64,000 bases of DNA, taken from assembly GCF_050947875.1 (NCBI RefSeq), contig NC_134573.1:31270115-31334114 (forward strand). The letters are read 5' to 3'. This stretch comes from Dermacentor variabilis. Lineage: Eukaryota; Arthropoda; Arachnida; Ixodida; Ixodidae. Shown here one piece after another: positions 20,531 to 30,409 of this stretch; the stretch's first letter is position 1, and each line of letters opens with the position of its first letter. Position numbers and translations under genes: made by a program. The notes under the pieces were generated by a model, which made no database searches, was not told the DNA's origin, and saw nothing but the letters and a program-made list of their open reading frames with translations.

Positions 20531-20925
20531 CAACTTTGTTGAGGATCCATTTTAGTAACATTTTTTAAACTTCTTTTGAATACTGCTGCAATTTTGGACG
20601 AGCCAGCGCGAGCTAAGTAAGGGGAAGCGGACCAATCGCAGACGCCGGCACCAACCGTCTCATTTACGGTTATCTCCTTTCACTGCGATGGCTCGGCACC
20701 ATGAAAAGTATTTCAAATGAGCTTGCTCCTCGCACCTTCTCAGCTCATTAGATAAGAAAAACTGCTCAATGTGGGCAATCCTATTCGTTTTCAAAGGAAA
20801 ATAAAATGACATCCTATAAAGGAGAAGCGCCTTTGATTGGGCTTTTTGAACAATGCTGTGTGTTACTGTCTCATGCTTGCATCGGTGGTCACGTAAGTTT
20901 GACGTCAGGAGATTGGAATCAAAAG
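20531..20925 (-). repeat. R18 repeat, partial inverted copy
   Basis: The reverse complement shares landmarks with 21181-21615: the GACGCCGGCACC block near 20641, GATGGCTCGG near 20690, GCTCCTCGC near 20725 and TGACGTCAGG near 20900. Together with 21181-21615 it forms a long inverted repeat around a 255-base loop that contains the ORF at 20974. Confidence 0.65.
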
Positions 20926-20973
20926 AAATATGAATAGTTTTTCGTTATAGAGCACCTGCTTGTGCTTCCGAAT

Positions 20974-21177
20974 ATGACATCGTCGGTGGTGTTGGTTCTC
21001 CTCGCTGCGTTGGCGGTGGTGGCAGGTGCAAGAGCAATGGTCCACGTGACGTTTATGTTTCCGATGATCGCGAGAGATGCTCCGAATCTGCCGCACCGCG
21101 CGCACAATGTGGCACCAGTGGGCATGTGTGTACGGATCGTCATCGAACGTGGGGTGTGCCATTCGGCTGGTCGCTGA
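20974..21177 (+). CDS. Hypothetical small secreted-type ORF in the loop of inverted R18 arms
   Basis: A 67-residue frame from ATG 20974. The first about 20 residues (MTSSVVLVLLAALAVVAGA) look like a signal peptide with a small-residue cleavage site near VAGARA. The rest reads VHVTFMFPMIARDAPNLPHR and ends in a short basic tail. It may instead be a first exon, as a GGTGCA lies after the signal region. I recognise no family. The opposite strand is also open (20905-21180), but that frame is His/Arg-rich as expected for an antisense shadow. Confidence 0.3.
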   Translation: MTSSVVLVLLAALAVVAGARAMVHVTFMFPMIARDAPNLPHRAHNVAPVGMCVRIVIERGVCHSAGR

Positions 21178-21180
21178 CAC

Positions 21181-22850
21181 TGAACCCTATAACGTAAAAC
21201 ATTTCCAATATGTATTTATTTAAATCACCTGACGTCAAATTTGCGTAAACGCCGACACAAGCTGGGGGCAGTGACCCGCAGGGTTGTCTGAACAGACCAA
21301 TCAAACGCTCTCCTCGTTCATAGGCGGTCAGTTTCGTTTGCTTTAAAAACGAATAACATTGCCTACAGTGAGCCGCTTGTACTATCTAATTCGTTGACAA
21401 GAGGCGAGGAGCACGCTCAAGTGGAGAAGGATTCAATGGGGCCGAGCCAGTGCACTCCAAATCATTAACCGGAAGAAGAGGATGGTGCCGGCGTCTGCGA
21501 TGTGTACGCTTTCCCTTACTTAGCTTGTGCTGGCAGGACGAAAATGGCGGCGGCATAGGTCGGAATGTTTAGAATGCCGCTAAAACGGATCCTCAGCAAA
21601 GAACAGTTGGCAGATCGAGGTCGTAAATGTGCCGAAGGTGCGCGAAAACGTTACACGGTAACGCAAAATGTTTTATTAGAGACTTTTAGCGCATCCCCTA
21701 TTCCGGCAAACAGGGGCGGTTTGGATGTGCGGTGGAGTAAACGTGAGCGGCCGCAGTGGTGCAGCCGACTGGTGGCATAGAGTTCACCCAGACAAACACA
21801 AAGCTAAAATTGCAGTAACCCGCTATATACTGCTTCGCTGCTTGTGCAAATTTTCGGGAGAGGCGCAATAGGGAACACGATTACGCCGCTGTCAAAAATA
21901 TACACCAACAACTAAGCGGAATATAATAATTGGCTTTGTGTTGTGTGGTTGAGCTTTGAAGCACCAGCTGGTGCCACGAATCTGGCTGCTCACTTTTACA
22001 GCCCCGCGTAACTGGAAAACCGCCCGCGCTTGACGGAATACCGGACGCACAAAAATTCACTATTGTACCCAAATAAACCCATGCTCCCCGGCATGGGCGA
22101 GTCGCCAGTGCCTGAGCGATCGGCGACAGCCATATTTTATTCCTTTCGGAACGGGACAGCCTGCGGCTACTCAGGAAAAAACATTCAGTTTTGTTCGGCA
22201 TATTAATTCATCTTTAACAAGTTACTTTGACGCGGTAAGTTTTCGCGGTTTGATGACGTCGCGTGAAAGGCAGGTAATTCGTCGCAACCCAAAAGCTTTT
22301 GACTAAAATCCTAGGGCTAATGGCCAAAAGACGTCTAATCAGAAATAACTATTTTTCTTTTGTTCGGTCCAATGATGCATAATCAGTGTGTACGTGTACC
22401 CAAAAGCTTTTGACCAAAATCCTAGGGATAATGGCGAAAAGACGTCTAATCAGAAATAACTATTTTTCTTTTGTTCGGTCCAATGATGCATAATCACTGT
22501 GTACGTGTACCCAAAAGCTTTTGACGGAAATCCTAGGGCTAATGGCGAAAAGACGTCTAATCAGAAATAACTATTTTTCTTTTGTTTGGTCCAATGATGC
22601 ATAATCAGTGTGTGCGTGTAATATCAGATGGGGAACCATCGCGGCTTTCGTGTCGTCCCGTGACAGACCGCTGAAGTGGGGGTGCTTCAAAACAGTTTTT
22701 GACCAATCGTGGAGGACTGATTGCAGAATTGGAATAGAAGCGCTTGAACTTGTTTTACGGTATAGCGCCCACTGTTCCCCGCAGGTTGCATGGCTAGTTC
22801 TTTGGACTAGCGAATTCTTGCAAAATATTCTTGGCGGTTGAGCAATTGGC
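21181..22850. repeat. R18 repeat, copy 2, with internal triplication
   Basis: Colinear with 18230-19330 over most of its length but enlarged by a threefold tandem repeat of 111 bp (22288-22620) where copy 1 has a single unit near 18950-19050. The end of the match includes TTTTTGACCA(A/G)TC and the GCAGAATTGGAA(T/C)AGAA region near 22720. No coding potential recognised. Confidence 0.7.
22288..22620 (+). repeat. 111-bp tandem repeat, three units
   Basis: Units start at the word CCCAAAAGCTTTTGAC at 22288, 22399 and 22510, giving two exact 111-base spacings. They are nearly identical: unit differences are CTAAAAT/CCAAAAT/CGGAAAT, GGGCTAA/GGGATAA, and the last base of ATCAGTG/ATCACTG. Very recent expansion. 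Confidence 0.95.
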
Positions 22851-23018
22851 AGCTCGTCCTTGCTTTCTGTTCTAGCTGTGATCTCGGCCTCGTGTCGGCA
22901 ATCACCTTCTCTTTGTTCAGGATGAACTGACGCTGTACTCTCGCCTAGGTCTGGAGCTTTGTTTGTTGTAGTCGTGGTGTCGGTGGTCTTACGTTTGCGC
23001 TGTCGTTCGCCTGCTTAC

Positions 23019-23757
23019 CAGAAATGCAGACAAAATGTAGTGTCTGCTGTACTCGCATAGGGTTGACGTCGTTCGGTAGTGATCCAGTGTAGGCGTAGGA
23101 ATGAAGGCGAAAAGGAATCCGGCTGATGGTGTGACGGATCTTTTCGTGGTAATAAAGGGCCTGGGTGAATTCGGCTTCGTATTCGTCATCGTCGTTTACG
23201 ACGTATTCGATATTGACCTAAATTTCAGTGAGACAACGGTCTTTGTCCACGAGTTCGGTTAAGAGCACTGGCGAGTCGGCAGTCGTCGGTTCGGTTGTGG
23301 CGAGGCTTTGGTTGCGGCGCTGACAACGCGGGTAGCGGCATTTCGAATGACGTGGCGCTGACGACATAGTCGGTCCATAATTGATTGTGCGGACGGCAGT
23401 CTCTTTGGCGCGTTTCACGGAAACAATGTAACGAATGAAGCGACGGCGCGTCCGTCGGTTATAGCAGCTCGCTGCGACTGCTTCAGTGCAACCCCGTTTC
23501 CCTTCTATGTGAGCATGGTAATCCTGTACTTCTTTTCCTTCTGTTCTCAACTGATCCCTGGCCGCGGGCATGGCGTCCCACGATTCTTGACAGCCCTCAT
23601 CGGTCTCCCGTTCTTCTTTCTCCATCTTCATTTCCTTGACTGTTGAAAGAGAAAGCGCGTTCTGTACATCCACAGCTGGTAAACGTGCCAACTGCCAGCG
23701 TTCTCGCTGCTTAGTTGCTGTCATAATTTTTGCTACCACAATCACTGCGTCTGCCAC
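23019..23757 (-). other. Exon-like orphan frame with one amber codon, ending at a GTAAGC donor
   Basis: The minus strand is open from about 23757 to 23221, then has a TAG at 23218-23220 and stays in the same frame to 23019, where a GTAAGC donor begins. Segments include WQLARLPAVDVQNALSLSTV, EVQDYHAHIEGKRG, VNIEYVVNDDDEYEAEFTQ and RIPFRLHSYAYTGSLPND. It contains basic stretches (CYNRRTRRRFIR) and two close Cys pairs (SKCRYPRCQRR). I do not recognise the family. Part of it (about 23465-23560) recurs near 15075-15170, so it belongs to a repeated sequence. It could be a decayed transposon or a duplicated gene exon. Confidence 0.35.
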
Positions 23758-23829
23758 GAGAAGCAGTCCCCAATGTAGTACGTGTCTGGTTCGCTTTCAG
23801 CAAAATTTAGGTGCACAAACTCCACTCGA

Positions 23830-25580
23830 TGGTTAGGCTGCCAGTGACTGCGCCCGTCGTATCAGCTTAGGTTGGGGCTGAGCTGGGTGTAATGATAATT
23901 GGTTGTGCGAAATATGACTAGAATGACTTCAAAAATAAAGAGTTTACCTCCTGTTCGTACAAAAGAAAGAAAGAATGCTAACCTCATAAGAAAACAATAC
24001 ATACGGACATTGTATCGCATACTTTATTGTTTGTATTAGCAATATGGTTTGAATAAAGCAACGATATAAGCAATTTAGTGTCTTTTGCAATCTGTAGGGA
24101 AAAAACAACGCAATGATTACATACATTAGGAATGTGAACCATAGAATTCTCAATATATGACCAGGAAAACCTTTAAATACCAGAAAATAATTCAAAAGTT
24201 CTACTGTACGTCTGCGACGAGGAAAGCATATGTCGCCTTGAAGAAGATAAGTCCACTTGTCGAAACGCTGGCTCCTTCTTTCACCTTGTTCTTGCTTTGC
24301 TCATCTTACTGCACGTCAGCACGTTCAGCGCAGAATATTTTAAAGCGTTTACATTATATGCTACAAAGTGATGTTTATTTCCAACTTATTTAACTGCCAA
24401 CAGCGTGCAAGGACCGATTCTCGCCCATTGCCAAAGTTTTGCGTCTTTCGGCATTGTTTTAACGTTCGCACATATAACGGTTCACGTTACGTAGGCATCA
24501 CATGTTGCAGAATAGCGAATACATACCTTTCCGGTTAAAGGAGTTTCTTTGATATTTACAATTTGCTTCGGTTCCTTGACACTGGGTGCTTCTAGTAACC
24601 ACACACACCCACAATGCGGGTCGTCTATGCTCAGCCACGTTTTTAAATGGTATGATCACAGGTATTGCACAGCTTGTTTTCGTTATTAAGGAGGTTTCGT
24701 CAAGGAGACGTTAAAGGCTTTTCATTTGCCCGCTCAAAATAAGTTTGTTCACAGCTAAGGTTCTTGCGCCACAGAGTAAATAAAACGTTCACGAGCGTAC
24801 TTCATTGGAGACAGCTCTGGTAGAGGTAAATGTAGTATGCTATTAACTGTAGTATGCTATTACAGCTCTGGTATTAGTAAATGTAGTAATAAACTATTAT
24901 TTGGCTCTCCACGTGGTTGTCCATCTTTTGCACCGTTGTGGTCGGCGCTATATTTAATCGCAGCCAGGCAGTTGTCAAAATCTTCATTTAACCGTGCCGC
25001 ATCAAACATGTGATTTTTCGTTGAGGAGTGCTTCCATATCTTTATTCGTATGTGATTCTAGGTAAGGAACACCTATGCATAAACAAATTTCACTAAACCA
25101 CAAGGACTAGCATCACATCATCAAAATGAATTACCTACTTAATCTGTAGACAACACAGAAAACAAGATGGGGAAAGCTAAGCTTAAATTACTTCCTATTT
25201 ACTATGCAGAAGGGAAAAAGTTTAAAGTAATAGGGGAAAAGAACTTACCGCTGGCGTTAGCCGAACTCACATATTCAGCATTATACGTGTGATTGAGTTG
25301 AGGCGACGGCTATTATGAATTCCACTCGTTCGAATATATAAGGAAAATTTGAGTCTCTCAGTTTCTCCTTCGTTCATAACACAGCATGGGTATAAAGTCT
25401 TGCACTCTTGGTGCTTCCAGGTACAATGCGAGGGTCTAGCCGTCAGTTCGCTTGCATCAAACTTCACCTATTACTACTACGTGCCACCTGCTGCTAAAGA
25501 AGGACGTTCCACACCCACCGTCATGGCCATGAATGACGCTCGCTAACTCTCTCAGGCTCAGCTCTTCTAGGCATACCTAA
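23830..25580. other. Intron DNA, nothing recognised
   Basis: AT-rich noncoding DNA inside the M13 intron. Short local duplications such as TGTAGTATGCTATTA twice near 24831-24860 are the only structure I see. No ORF with protein character. Confidence 0.6.
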
Positions 25581-25589
25581 CACCCAAGA

Positions 25590-25722
25590 ACGGTAACGCG
25601 TCAGTGGCTAAACTGCTAGAGCATGGCACGCGTGATGCGAAAGTTGTGAGTTCGGCTCACACTGGCGGCAAGTCGTCTTTTTCTGTCCACTTTTATTTAC
25701 CTTTACGTTGTCACTTCTACAG

Positions 25723-25795
<73 letters not shown>
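25590..25795 (+). repeat. tRNA-derived SINE head followed by (TA)n
   Basis: GTGGCTAAACTGCTAGAGCA followed by GAGTTCGGCTC (about 25604-25660) resembles RNA polymerase III A and B boxes. A T-rich tail with CCACTTTTATTTACC and a pure (TA)n tract (about 25727-25795) follow. It does not fold as an intact tRNA gene. The following 25796-26944 shows no recognisable element. Confidence 0.6.
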
Positions 25796-25798
<3 letters not shown>

Positions 25799-26944
25799 AA
25801 TAGGTCTCTCAGTACTTTTCTTTGCTTCATTACTTGGGGGCTTCTTATGGATTTGGATAACAAATATTGGCCCCTTGGTTATCCTTCTCTGACATCCCGA
25901 TAAGTTTGTAGAACTTGTTGCTTGTTGAGTTTGTAACTTCTTCGCAAACACATGCACATGCAATATATAGCGTACGAAAAATTATAAACGAAGGAACAAA
26001 CAAACTAGGAGGCAAAGAAATGTAGCACCATTATCAAATGAAAATTTATTTCATGCGAAAATCTTTTTATGGCATAGGAACTCCAAATGCGTTAAATTCC
26101 TGAGAGGGGCGCGGATAGCATTCCGAGGAGGCGAGGATGAAAAACTGGCGGCGAAAAAGAAAACTGATATGGTACTGTTCGTGGCACAGCATCCAAGAAA
26201 TCAAATTTGGCGTCTTACAATGAAAGAGACGTGTAGCTGACACACATCGCTCACATTTCTTTATTTTTGTGATACGCCGCCGCCTTTACTTTTACCGAGA
26301 AGCCTAAGATTCTGAAATCGTGTTTCACACCTACAGTTATTTATGTGCGTGCCTAATTGCACACCATACACGTTTCCTAAATTTTTCGCATGCTTCCTTA
26401 TACGGTCCATGAAAAAAACTTCAGTTAGTAGGGATGCTGCGTATGTATGTTTCCTTTATTTCTGCGTTTACGCCATACATATCCGCGTTTAAGAAACGCG
26501 GTTTAAGACGAAACTAGGTGAGCATGTTTGCTAGTCATTCTTGCATTGCGTACGTTTGATATTTGCTTATGCTCACATGTTTGCTTCCAAATGCGCAATG
26601 AATGCTTGGTTTTTTTTAATTGTGTCACGCTCGTACATTTTTCAATGTTCTGAGTTTATCACGCGCAGGTAAAATACTATTATACTTGACACAAATTTCA
26701 TCAAGTGGTAAAATTATACACGTAGCCTTTTGCTAAGGTGTACTCCATAACGGGCTACGTACTTTCGTAAATTTTATAATTCGATTTTCTTATCGCTCAC
26801 GCTATACTATCGTCAAAATCATTATAAACCGAGCAGTGAAGATTATCTGCAGCGTGTGGCATAACTGGGCCAGACTAGCAGGAGTCTTTCACCTTACTAA
26901 ATTGCCCAGGACAAGACAGTAATGCGTAGTTTTATTCCTTGCAG

Positions 26945-27031
26945 ATATCCGAGGAGCCCGAAGATTTGCCGAATCCTAAGAAGTCGTTTCACCTTATATC
27001 CTTGGAATCACTTGAGACCGCCATTCCAGAT
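26945..27031 (+). CDS. M13 (neprilysin-like) metallopeptidase, exon B
   Basis: A 29-codon exon, phase 0 to phase 0, between a CCTTGCAG acceptor and a GTGAGC donor. It reads ISEEPEDLPNPKKSFHLISL then ESLETAIPD. In M13 peptidases the LA(N/x)I segment is followed by a short acidic linker and a (Y/F)xx(M/I)(T/S)LxxL helix ending in P; KKSFHLISLESLETAIPD fits this and joins exon A (ending KLAA) without a phase change. The exon is small, so the splice sites and phase match carry much of the evidence. Nothing suggests it is broken. Confidence 0.85.
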
Positions 27032-27439
27032 GTGAGCATAAAGAAAAAAAAGACCTTGGCAGACATATGCCAATCTGATAAACTGGTGCATAAGATACAC
27101 GTAGCTTGTATAATAAGCTTCATTTGGTAGCCATGAATAATTAGTCTTCTAGGGATGTATTTGCGATTCCAATGAAGATAGCGTTTGAAGCTGTTCTCCT
27201 TATTAAAAATTTGATGCCTAACACGCCGCCACACACCGCACAAGAACGCTTGTCCCCTTGACAGTCGCGCTTTAAGATCACGCCGCTAAAGAACCACGTG
27301 TTGAAGAGTCAAACTGCCGGTTCTCGTTTAAAGCGTTTAGCTTTCTTGGGGAACTAACAATGGTTTCGCCGTGTTTGAGCGTTTCCGTGGGTCACCAATT
27401 GGTAGAAAAAGTAAAACCTGTTCCACACAGTGAAAGCTG

Positions 27440-28000
27440 TCAAAACAGCAACGCTGGTGGTCGTTTTCTCAACATTGAACTCGTGTTTCGTGCGATTTTC
27501 ATGAAAGTCTTTTGTCTCGTTGTCGTCATTTTCCTAGACTCGTGCTTCAGCTCCGGATTGCGCACACTCTTCAGTTGGGTGAAGTTATGATCAAGCCACA
27601 GTCTATCACACATCTTGCAGCTATGGCCACACTCACTGCCGAGGAATTCTCTCTTGAAATGTCCATCGGCACCCTCTGTGGGAGGAAGTGCTCTCCTACT
27701 CTCGAAGTCAGGGGTTAGCTTGCCTCTGCTGGCGCTTGGCTTGCGTTGCCTTCTCTTGAAAGGGAGGTGGGGGAGGGGGGTTGGCTTGCTTCCACAAGCG
27801 CTTGACTTGCGGTTCCCGTTCGCGATCCTCTGCGGTAGCGGCTTGCCTCTGCTGGCATTTCGCTTGCGCTTGTCGCTCAAGAAGCCCGGGATTAGCGCGA
27901 CGTCGGCGCTGCCGCTGCCGTGCGAGATCCGAGAGCAATCCACGCACCGAGAGCAATCCATGCGGCGAATGGGCGCACGCTAGCGAAGCACCTGCTCTTA
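27440..28000 (-). pseudogene. Helitron-like N-terminal fragment with basic repeat (STPR-like) region (tentative)
   Basis: The minus strand shows, in alternating frames, a highly basic Arg/Gln/Ala-rich region (LARQRQRRRRANPGLLERQ, KRQQRQANP), then a Cys-containing motif, CGHSCKMCDRLWLDHNFT, followed by LKSVRNPE. Arthropod Helitron polyproteins often begin with such repeated basic peptides followed by a CxxCDRLWF-type zinc motif; this is from family knowledge and not from a search. No Rep or helicase domain follows. The frame ends at 27440, so it is a fragment. The reading frame of the basic region shifts relative to the zinc motif. Confidence 0.5.
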
Positions 28001-28107
28001 TACCCCACTGTCCCCCTCCCCCGGCGCGCACTCTGATTGGTACGCTCCTCCTCCTCCCACGGCGCGCCCTCTGATTGGTCCGCACACATCCCGGAGGGGC
28101 CCCGGCC

Positions 28108-28260
28108 ATGGATGGATAGATGGATGGATGGATGTTATGAGCGTCCCCTTAGGAACGGGGTGGTATGTTGCACCACCAAGCTCTTGCTACTATACTGCCT
28201 AATGTCCTACCCAAGTTAAAGAAACAAAAATGAAAAAGTAAACTATAAACTCTCACAACT
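28108..28260 (+). repeat. (GGAT)n-headed dispersed repeat
   Basis: A short GGAT/AGAT tetranucleotide run (about 28108-28134) followed by TTATGAGCGTCCCCTTAGGA and a T-/C-rich tail. The structure resembles the 3' end of a retroposon in antisense or a SINE. The region 28260-28869 beyond it shows no recognisable gene. Confidence 0.5.
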
Positions 28261-28869
28261 ACATTTTCTGACGCCCTAATGCGAACTTGCTTTTGTACGT
28301 CTCCGTTTTCTGTCGTTTCCATACTTCCACCGATCTTTCAATGGCCTCTTACTTATTTCTTACAATCTTGCAATCGCCCCACTGGTACTTTCAGTGCGCC
28401 CTCTGGCGGTGAGCTCTGGAACCTGCGCCCCTGCGTGACACCGGACGCCGAAAGGCGAAGGCTCGACTTAGAACAGTTCCGCTCTTTAAAAAATTATGCC
28501 TGGCTCTGCAATAGTAAACACCAGAAGGGGGAAGGCTGGGGGAAGGCCAATCAAATAGTGCCAAAACGCACACAAGACTCACGAGTGACGGCAACGAGTC
28601 CCTAAAGCTGGAACCGTATGGCGCGTTTATCGCTAGCGAAAAACGCGACTCGCGGCAGACGCCCGCGTTTACGCCGACGCGCGAGCACCCGCACGAAAAA
28701 AGGGAGCGGCGCTTTGGCGTTGCGTTTTCCGGGTTGCTAGACAACATAACTCCTAACGACATGAATTGTCTCTGTTACCGCATATATAATATGTCCTTAA
28801 ACTTACAGAACACTACAACAAAAATAATGTTAGTGTAATTAGACAGCGAAATTTTTGTCCGAAGTGTAT

Positions 28870-29735
28870 TGTGGGGACTGCGTAGCCCATTTCGTTGCAG
28901 CGCCATAGCGCAGCCCGTTTTGGGCATAGGAGCCGCAGCACGGCGAGGTCGCTTTCGAACTTCGCGTGCGCGGTCCACCGCTTTCGCTCTCTCTCGTTCC
29001 TCCGAGGGCGCCGAATGGCAGCGGGACCGTAAAACACTTGCTGCTGTCCGTCCCCGAACGGTCTAGGGGCTCACCCGATTGGTCTTTTTGAGTGGGAACC
29101 CGCGTTCCCTCTCTCCTGGCGACTCAAGCCGACCGAGGAGCGGAAACGCGGGGAGAAGCTCTCGGACAGCGAAACGGTGCGTACTGACTTCCGATTCTCC
29201 AGGTCATCCCTTTGGTTGGCCGGTCTTGCCGAAGGTCCTCGACCCGAGGCGGTTGCGTACCTATTCGCTGCTGCTGTTCTGAAGGCTAGGCCAAAGAGAC
29301 GCGGCTCACTTGACGTGCGCGGTCGTACTGCGCCGAGTCATCCTCGGAGGCTACTCCGAGCTGAAAGAACGTTGCCCTGGTAGCACGGTCGTTGGGAGCC
29401 ACCCACCCGTATAGCGGCTTGTTACCGCGTTTTTAAGATACTGAGTGTCACCCTTGAGTTACGGTAGCTTCGGCTCAAGGGCCCCGCGCGCCGATACGGG
29501 TGTAACAGCTATCCTGAACGCCAAAGTGGTCGTATATAAACAGCCTTCCTTGTACTCTGGGCGTTCTCCTTGTGGCGCTGTGTTTCGCTCCCAGAGAAGA
29601 CCGAACGAGCGGCCGCTTCGGGCACCCGCTACACACGCGGCTGAGCTGATCAACCCCCTGAGGGACTCGGATCCTCAGACCCGCGTGGTGGTCTAGGTGA
29701 CTCCCGGCGGAGCACCGCTATAGGCGAAGACCACA
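28870..29735 (+). repeat. 5' LTR of Gypsy-2
   Basis: Begins TGTGGGGACTGCGTAGCCC and ends GAAGACCACA. The same sequence with scattered differences is at 38702-39555. A TATA-like GTATATAAAC lies near 29530. Long for a Gypsy LTR at 866 bp. Confidence 0.93.
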
Positions 29736-29738
29736 AAG

Positions 29739-29756
29739 TGGCGCCCAACGTGGGGC
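29739..29756 (+). other. Primer-binding site, tRNA-Lys type
   Basis: TGGCGCCCAACGTGGGGC, three bases after the LTR end, matches the 3' end complement of tRNA-Lys(1,2) as known from retroviruses and retrotransposons. It would prime minus-strand DNA synthesis. Confidence 0.9.
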
Positions 29757-29879
29757 CAAGGGCTCATTAAGCCCTTGGCCGCTTGATAGCCGAGCCAGAA
29801 CGCTTTAACGATTAGGCTCACCGCGTCAGGTCTGGTAGCAAGAGTGGCCCTTTGCTGCTTTTCGCTATCGGACGACTCT

Positions 29880-30160
29880 TTGCAAGGTACCGAACGAGCG
29901 TCCACTTCGAGCACACGAAACACATGCAGCTGAGCGTATCGTTCCTGTGGGATCGGATCCTCGGCATGCGTGGTGGTCTATAGGTGGGCCCCTAAGGAAC
30001 ACCACTTGAGAGAGACCACGAAGTGTCGCCTGCCACACACGCGGCTGAACGTATCCTTCCCTTCGGGCTCGGATCCTCGGCATACGTGGTGGTCTAGGTG
30101 GTTCTCATAGGAACACCACGTGAGAGATAACAAAGTGGCGCATAAGTTCGTTGGCTGGCA
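29880..30160 (+). repeat. Two degenerate tandem copies of the LTR-end plus primer-binding module
   Basis: About 29895-30032 and 30038-30150 each repeat the order seen at the true LTR end (29605-29747): CACGCGGCTGA-like, GGATCCTC, GTGGTGGTCTA, a run ending in GACCAC or GATAAC, then AAGTG(G/T)CGC. The second and third copies end AAGTGTCGCCTGCC and AAGTGGCGCATAAG, so only the first keeps a full tRNA-Lys match. The rest of 29757-30409 is leader sequence. Confidence 0.8.
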
Positions 30161-30409
30161 GAATCCTTCTCGCGCACGCTCGCTGCAGCCCACATTGGGG
30201 TGGAAAGACAGCGTGGTGTTACGCTATCGCTCCCACTGGAGCGGACGTAGCACGTTTGTGAACGGAGCCTTGCTCTTCACGAATTGTGCGTGCCTGCACA
30301 TTTGCCCGTAACGGTTCCCTGCGGAGCTAACGGTAGACTGTTGTCGCATATAAGACCTGGCAACTTATACGGAAAGCCTTAACGCCTGAGCAATCTGGCT
30401 GACCGCACC

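Noticed and set aside
20905..21180. Minus-strand His/Arg-rich ORF
   Set aside because: Composition expected for the antisense of the signal-peptide-like ORF at 20974-21177.
22288..22620. CRISPR-like array
   Set aside because: Three direct tandem units without spacers in a eukaryotic intron; it is a minisatellite.
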